From the NCBI GenBank assembly GCA_009668225.1, contig WJYK01000020.1, forward strand, positions 1 through 64,000: a stretch of DNA of 64,000 nucleotides. The letters are read 5' to 3'. Below the pieces are notes generated by a model. It searched no databases. It was not told where the DNA came from and saw only the letters and a list, made by a program, of their open reading frames with translations. Below, piece after piece: positions 59,733 through 64,000 of the stretch (the first letter of the stretch is position 1; each line of letters begins with the position of its first letter). The position numbers and the translations under genes were made by a program. This stretch comes from Enterobacteriaceae bacterium RIT693. Its GTDB lineage: Bacteria > Pseudomonadota > Gammaproteobacteria > Enterobacterales > Enterobacteriaceae.

Positions 59733-60440
59733 ATGTCTCGCAAAATTTATTGGGCTGTTGCATTCGTTGCAGCCCTCGGCTCGCTTCCCGCATTCAGCAC
59801 CGGCATCAACAGCTTCGCCCAGGCCAAAACCGCAGGCGTAAAGGTCAACGCCGATGCTCCAGGCGACTTCTACTGCGGCTGTAAAATCAGCTGGCAGGGT
59901 AAAAAAGGTATCCCGGATCTTGAATCCTGCGGCTATAAAGTGCGGAAAAACGAGAACCGAGCCACCCGCATTGAGTGGGAGCACGTCATGCCGGCCTGGC
60001 AGTTCGGGCACCTGCTGCAATGCTGGCAGGACGGCGGGCGTAAAAACTGCGCCAAAGACCCTGTCTACCGCAAAATCGAAAGTGATATGCACAACCTGCA
60101 GCCTGCCGTCGGCGAGGTTAACGCCGACAGAAATAACTTCATGTACAGCCAGTGGAACGGCGGTGAAGGGCAATATGGCCAGTGCGCAATGAAGATTGAT
60201 TTCAAAGATAAAGTAGCCGAACCGCCGGAACGCGCTCGCGGCGCGATTGCCCGTACCTATTTCTATATGCGCGACCAGTACCAGCTTTCGCTTTCGCGCC
60301 AGCAGACCCAGCTATTCCAGGCCTGGGACAAACGCTACCCGGTTAACGACTGGGAGTGCGAGCGAGATGAACGTATTGCGAGAGTTCAGGGCAACCATAA
60401 CCCATATGTGCTACGGGCTTGCCAGGCGCGAAACAGCTAA
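59733..60440 (+). CDS. endA: DNA-specific endonuclease I
   Basis: Periplasmic nuclease that cuts double-stranded DNA non-specifically. The 235 residues match E. coli with a signal peptide of about 22 residues ([22 protein letters not shown]). The catalytic segment is '[15 protein letters not shown]' and the metal ligand Asn is in 'EVNADRNNF'. Confidence 0.97.
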   Translation: MSRKIYWAVAFVAALGSLPAFSTGINSFAQAKTAGVKVNADAPGDFYCGCKISWQGKKGIPDLESCGYKVRKNENRATRIEWEHVMPAWQFGHLLQCWQDGGRKNCAKDPVYRKIESDMHNLQPAVGEVNADRNNFMYSQWNGGEGQYGQCAMKIDFKDKVAEPPERARGAIARTYFYMRDQYQLSLSRQQTQLFQAWDKRYPVNDWECERDERIARVQGNHNPYVLRACQARNS

Positions 60441-60490
60441 CCTACACTAGCGGCAATTCTTTATTTGCTGCGAGGATTTATCCTCACTCC

Positions 60491-60516
60491 CGCCCTCTCC
60501 TTAAAAGAAGAGGGCG
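60491..60516. repeat. CCCTCTCC-type hairpin after endA
   Basis: CGCCCTCTCCTT / AAGAAGAGGGCG with one mismatch, between endA and rsmE. Probably the endA terminator or a member of the recurrent hairpin set. Confidence 0.55.
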
Positions 60517-60559
60517 TTCCTGGAAGAGCATCGCAGCGCAACTAATCGGAACTAACTTC

Positions 60560-61291
60560 ATGCGTATACCCCGCATTCACCATCCTGAAAATCTTTCCGT
60601 TGGCCAGGACGTAGCCCTGAGCGAAGACGCGGCAAACCATGTAGGACGGGTACTGCGTATGGGCGCAGGTCAGGCTATTCAGCTGTTCGACGGCAGCAAT
60701 CAGGTATTTGACGCGGAAATTGTTCAGGCGGATAAAAAAACCGTGCGCGTAAAAGTGCTGGCGGGTAACGAAGACGATCGGGAGTCCCCACTCTGGCTCC
60801 ATCTCGGCCAGGTTATGTCGCGCGGAGAAAAAATGGAATTTACCATTCAGAAAGCGGTGGAACTGGGCGTGAATGTCATTACCCCATTGTTTTCCGAGCG
60901 CTGTGGGGTAAAACTGGATACCGAAAGGCTGAATAAAAAGCTCCAGCAGTGGCAGAAGATTGCTATCGCCGCCTGCGAGCAATGCGGTCGTAACCGGGTT
61001 CCGGAAGTCCGCCCGGCAATGGAACTGGAAGCCTGGTGCGCTGAACCAGATGAAGCCCTGAGGCTCAACCTCCACCCGCGAGCCAGCGCCAGCATCAACA
61101 CGCTGCCACAGCCGGTCGAGCGAGTACGTTTGCTCATTGGCCCGGAAGGCGGCCTGTCGGCGGATGAGATTGCCATGACCGCAGAGCACCAATTTACTGA
61201 TATTCTTTTGGGACCGCGCGTTCTGCGTACTGAGACCACCGCGCTCACCGCCATCACCGCACTGCAGGTGCGCTTTGGCGACCTGGGCTAA
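60560..61291 (+). CDS. rsmE: 16S rRNA m3U1498 methyltransferase
   Basis: SPOUT-class methyltransferase modifying U1498 of 16S rRNA. The ATG at 60560 ([16 protein letters not shown]) gives 243 residues as in E. coli. The frame extends 47 codons upstream without similarity. The trefoil-knot SAM site is '[12 protein letters not shown]' (about residues 192-203). It is followed 12 bases later by gshB, forming an operon. Confidence 0.97.
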   Translation: MRIPRIHHPENLSVGQDVALSEDAANHVGRVLRMGAGQAIQLFDGSNQVFDAEIVQADKKTVRVKVLAGNEDDRESPLWLHLGQVMSRGEKMEFTIQKAVELGVNVITPLFSERCGVKLDTERLNKKLQQWQKIAIAACEQCGRNRVPEVRPAMELEAWCAEPDEALRLNLHPRASASINTLPQPVERVRLLIGPEGGLSADEIAMTAEHQFTDILLGPRVLRTETTALTAITALQVRFGDLG

Positions 61292-61303
61292 AGGAGAACA
61301 ACA

Positions 61304-62251
61304 ATGATCAAGCTCGGCATCGTGATGGACCCCATCGCACACATCAACATCAAAAAAGACTCCAGCGTTGCCATGCTGCTGGAAGCGCAGCGTCGTGGTT
61401 ACGAACTGCACTACATGGAAATGGCCGATCTGTATCTGAATAACGGTGAGGCTCGCGCGCGCACTCGTCTGCTCAGCGTCGAGCAGAACTACGATAAGTG
61501 GTACGAGTTTGACTCGGAGCAGGATATTGCTCTTGCCGACCTTAACGTCGTTTTGATGCGTAAAGACCCGCCGTTTGACACTGAATTTATCTACGCAACT
61601 TACATTCTTGAACGTGCGGAAGAGAAAGGCACGTTGATCGTTAACAAGCCACAGAGCCTGCGAGACTGTAACGAAAAACTGTTCACCGCGTGGTTTGCCG
61701 ACCTTACGCCGGAAACCCTGGTGACCCGCAACAAAGCGCAGCTTAAAGCCTTCTGGCAGCAGCACGGCGACATCATCATGAAACCACTGGACGGTATGGG
61801 CGGCGCCTCTATCTTCCGCGTGAAACAAGATGACCCGAACATCGGCGTTATTGCCGAAACCCTCACCGAGCTGGGCACCCGCTACTGCATGGCGCAGAAC
61901 TACCTGCCGGCGATTAAAGACGGCGACAAGCGTGTGCTGGTTGTAGACGGCGAACCGGTGCCTTACTGCCTGGCGCGTATTCCGCAGGGCGGCGAGACTC
62001 GTGGCAACCTGGCCGCCGGTGGCCGTGGCGAACCTCGTCCGCTGACCGAAAGCGACTGGGAAATTGCCCGCCGCGTTGGGCCTACGCTGAAGGCTAAGGG
62101 CCTGATTTTTGTTGGCCTGGATATCATCGGCGATCGCCTGACCGAGATTAATGTCACCAGCCCAACCTGCATCCGTGAAATCGAAGCCGAATTCCCGGTT
62201 TCGATTACCGGTATGCTGTTGGATGCCATCGAAAAACGCCTCGCCCATTAA
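61304..62251 (+). CDS. gshB: Glutathione synthetase
   Basis: ATP-grasp enzyme joining gamma-glutamylcysteine and glycine. The 315 residues (E. coli 316) have ATP-binding 'KPLDGMGGASIFRV' (about residue 160) and 'INVTSPTCIREIE' near the C-terminus. AAAGGAG precedes the ATG. Confidence 0.98.
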   Translation: MIKLGIVMDPIAHINIKKDSSVAMLLEAQRRGYELHYMEMADLYLNNGEARARTRLLSVEQNYDKWYEFDSEQDIALADLNVVLMRKDPPFDTEFIYATYILERAEEKGTLIVNKPQSLRDCNEKLFTAWFADLTPETLVTRNKAQLKAFWQQHGDIIMKPLDGMGGASIFRVKQDDPNIGVIAETLTELGTRYCMAQNYLPAIKDGDKRVLVVDGEPVPYCLARIPQGGETRGNLAAGGRGEPRPLTESDWEIARRVGPTLKAKGLIFVGLDIIGDRLTEINVTSPTCIREIEAEFPVSITGMLLDAIEKRLAH

Positions 62252-62260
62252 GAGCACTAA

Positions 62261-62282
62261 GGCGGGTAGCATATTACCCGCC
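62261..62282 (+). terminator. Hairpin after gshB
   Basis: GGCGGGTA-GCATAT-TACCCGCC, nine bases after the stop, with weak downstream T content. Partial read-through into yqgE is possible. Confidence 0.6.
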
Positions 62283-62400
62283 GCTACCCTTCGATGGCTC
62301 CAGGCGGGCCGGGTAGCCCACCCTCCTTCATTAGTGGTAAGCTGGCTACTCTTCGCGCAGCCACTGCCGCTTTTATCAACCGGGATCAGAACCTCTGACA

Positions 62401-62964
62401 ATGAATTTACAGCATCACTTTCTTATTGCCATGCCGGCTCTTCAGGACCCCTTATTTAAGCGCTCCGTAGTCTATATTTGCGAATACAACGATGAGGGCG
62501 CGATGGGGATTATCATCAATAAACCGCTGGAAAACCTTCAGGTTGAAGGCGTACTTGAAAAGCTAAAAATTGAACCCGAACCTCGGGATACCACCATTCG
62601 TCTGGATAAACCCGTGTTTATTGGTGGCCCGCTGGCAGAAGACCGCGGCTTTATCCTGCATTCCCCGCCGGACAGCTTCGGCTCGAGTATTCGTATTTCC
62701 GACGATACGGTGGTTACCACTTCCCGCGACGTGCTGGAAACCTTAGGTACGGCGAAGCAGCCGAAAGAGGTCATTGTGGCACTGGGCTACTCCTCCTGGG
62801 AAAAAGGCCAGCTTGAGCAAGAGATTCTGGAAAACTCATGGCTAACGGCACCGGCTTCGGCGGAGATCCTGTTCCATACACCAATCGCGGATCGCTGGCG
62901 TGAAGCCGCGCGTCTTATTGGCATCGACATTCATAATATGCCAAGCGAAGCGGGGCATGCCTGA
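62401..62964 (+). CDS. yqgE: UPF0301 protein YqgE
   Basis: A 187-residue conserved cytoplasmic protein of unknown function. Family motifs '[26 protein letters not shown]'-like N-terminus and '[15 protein letters not shown]' are visible. Its TGA overlaps the ruvX ATG, so the two are translationally coupled, a conserved arrangement. Confidence 0.95.
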   Translation: MNLQHHFLIAMPALQDPLFKRSVVYICEYNDEGAMGIIINKPLENLQVEGVLEKLKIEPEPRDTTIRLDKPVFIGGPLAEDRGFILHSPPDSFGSSIRISDDTVVTTSRDVLETLGTAKQPKEVIVALGYSSWEKGQLEQEILENSWLTAPASAEILFHTPIADRWREAARLIGIDIHNMPSEAGHA

Positions 62965-63383
62965 TGAGCAGCGGAACCTTAATGGCCTTTGACTTCGGGA
63001 CCAAAAGTATCGGTGTCGCTATCGGCCAGCGCATTACCGGCACAGCCCGGCCTTTGACCGCGCTTAAAGCGCAGGACGGTACACCGGACTGGAACGCGGT
63101 AGAAAAAATCCTGAAAGAGTGGCAACCGGAAGAAGTGGTGGTTGGTTTACCGCTCAATATGGACGGCACCGAGCAACCTCTGACGGCACGCGCCCGCAAA
63201 TTCGCCAACCGCCTGCACGGCCGCTTTGGGGTGAAGGTTTCTCTGCAGGACGAGCGCCTGAGCACCGTTGAGGCCCGCACAGGACTGTTCGAACACGGTG
63301 GTTTCCGCGCCCTGAACAAAGGCAGCATTGACTCCGCTTCGGCCGTTATCATCCTCGAGAGCTGGTTCGAATATCACCCGTAA
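62964..63383 (+). CDS. ruvX: RuvX/YqgF RNase H-fold protein
   Basis: Essential in E. coli; a Holliday-junction-resolvase-like RNase H fold protein implicated in 16S rRNA 5' maturation (YqgF) and also reported as a resolvase. In its 139 residues the acidic core includes '[16 protein letters not shown]' and '[11 protein letters not shown]'. ATGA overlap with yqgE. Converges on hicB with five bases between stops. Confidence 0.96.
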   Translation: MSSGTLMAFDFGTKSIGVAIGQRITGTARPLTALKAQDGTPDWNAVEKILKEWQPEEVVVGLPLNMDGTEQPLTARARKFANRLHGRFGVKVSLQDERLSTVEARTGLFEHGGFRALNKGSIDSASAVIILESWFEYHP

Positions 63384-63388
63384 AGGAA

Positions 63389-63844
63389 TTAGCTGTTGGG
63401 GGCTTCGCTTCCTGCACTCAGCAGCTCATGCCTCGCGGCAATCGCCAGAAAATGGCTGCGGTCCCGGTAGCCTGATGAAGGCTGCTTTACACGGGAATCA
63501 ATACGGCGCAGCAGCGCGTCCGGCAGCGTGATATTTAATCGCTGCTGTCTTCCTTCCAGCGCAGATAAATCGACATCAACCAGCAGCCATTGCTGGCAGT
63601 AGGCGTACTCCGGGTCGACGGCATAAGCAAAAGGCCCGGCATCACGAAGCTGCGTAATATCTTTTCCGCTTTCTACCATTAAATCGACAATCGACAGCAC
63701 TGCGTCCTGCACCATCGGTGCGATATCAGCCTGGCTATCCGCCGCGGATACGCAGCCAAAGTCATCGTTGCATAGCGCGGGTACAACCAGGCCAAACGCT
63801 TCGTTTTCAGTTGCCGGTAACTCTACACCAACAGAAAAAAACAT
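63389..63844 (-). CDS. hicB: HicB-family antitoxin
   Basis: Antitoxin that neutralises HicA and represses the operon. Its 151 residues have an N-terminal HicB fold (about 1-100) and a C-terminal ribbon-helix-helix DNA-binding domain ('LNITLPDALLRRIDSRVK', about 108-125). GGAGG lies eight bases before the ATG. It follows hicA by 22 bases. E. coli has yggR at this position, so the pair looks inserted between ruvX and the next backbone gene. Confidence 0.9.
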   Translation of the reverse strand: MFFSVGVELPATENEAFGLVVPALCNDDFGCVSAADSQADIAPMVQDAVLSIVDLMVESGKDITQLRDAGPFAYAVDPEYAYCQQWLLVDVDLSALEGRQQRLNITLPDALLRRIDSRVKQPSSGYRDRSHFLAIAARHELLSAGSEAPNS

Positions 63845-63866
63845 TTTTAACCTCCGGCTGTGCAGG

Positions 63867-64000
63867 CTAAATCCCTGCCATTTTGCGTATGGATTTGACG
63901 GTACCGATGGGCAAATCCTTTTTGGGATGCGGAATGGGGAAAGTTTTTCCGGTTGCGGGCGACCACCAGATCCAGTGACTCCCCCCGGAACGCCTGACGG
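63867..64000 (-). CDS. hicA: HicA-family mRNA interferase toxin (C-terminal part, 5' end outside window)
   Basis: The last 43 codons are in the window. The double-stranded-RNA-binding-like fold is recognisable by 'RRSGGSHWIWW' with the catalytic His and by 'PHPKKDLPIGTVKSIRK'. Such toxins cleave mRNA during stress. Order toxin-then-antitoxin is normal for hicAB. It begins beyond base 64000. Confidence 0.88.
   Translation of the reverse strand, partial: VRRSGGSHWIWWSPATGKTFPIPHPKKDLPIGTVKSIRKMAGI

Noticed and set aside
60542..62401. 619-codon open frame opposite rsmE and gshB
   Set aside because: Runs antisense across two well-identified genes and has His/Gln/Arg-rich shadow composition.

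Overview
This is chromosomal DNA from a gamma-proteobacterium of the family Enterobacteriaceae. From about 9.9 kb to the right edge the gene content and proteins are near-copies of the Escherichia coli K-12 backbone: glyU, ygeR, lysS-prfB-recJ-dsbC-xerD, fldB, ygfX-sdhE, ygfZ, yqfA, bglA, ygfF, gcvPHT, ubiIH-pepP-ygfB, zapA-ssrS-fau, serA, rpiA, argP, yggE, argO, mscS, fbaA-pgk-epd, tktA, loiP, speB-speA-yqgB, metK, galP, sprT, endA, rsmE-gshB, yqgE-ruvX. It is not E. coli: xdh/idi, yqfB, the sbm cluster and the cmt genes, which sit in these intervals in E. coli, are absent, and several genes are extra. I cannot name the genus from the sequence.

Left accessory block (1-9.9 kb). A very large BapA-type adhesin made of alternating bacterial Ig-like repeats runs leftward out of the window. 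It is divergent from a complete type I secretion operon (ABC exporter, HlyD-family adaptor, TolC-family channel) that presumably exports it. Next come a fused PD-(D/E)xK-like/helical protein starting at TTG, gene debris or small ORFs, and a secreted protein of unknown function. The block ends at the 3' end of tRNA-Gly(CCC) (glyU), the tRNA next to which E. coli carries the ETT2 island, so this is probably an integration hotspot.

Central part (10-28 kb). Translation and repair genes (prfB with its programmed +1 frameshift, recJ, xerD, dsbC), then iron-sulfur, flavinylation and flavodoxin genes. A non-K-12 stretch follows: an HD phosphohydrolase, an RpiR-type regulator next to bglA, and a five-gene redox-stress module. 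The module is a two-component system divergent from a cytochrome b, a Tat-exported molybdopterin oxidoreductase and a Met-rich MxKDx repeat protein. It resembles YedY/YedZ/MrpX hypochlorite-defence loci.

Right part (28-64 kb). One-carbon metabolism (gcv, fau, serA), ubiquinone hydroxylases, 6S RNA, lower glycolysis and pentose phosphate genes, agmatine/putrescine synthesis, SAM synthesis, galactose uptake and glutathione synthesis. It ends with a HicA-HicB toxin-antitoxin pair just after ruvX.

The most striking non-genic signal is a 128-129 bp mobile-looking repeat with imperfect terminal inverted repeats. It occurs three times, always between convergent genes. At each site the host transcription-terminator hairpin (19-22 bp) is duplicated on both sides, as if the element transposes into terminator stem-loops and duplicates them.
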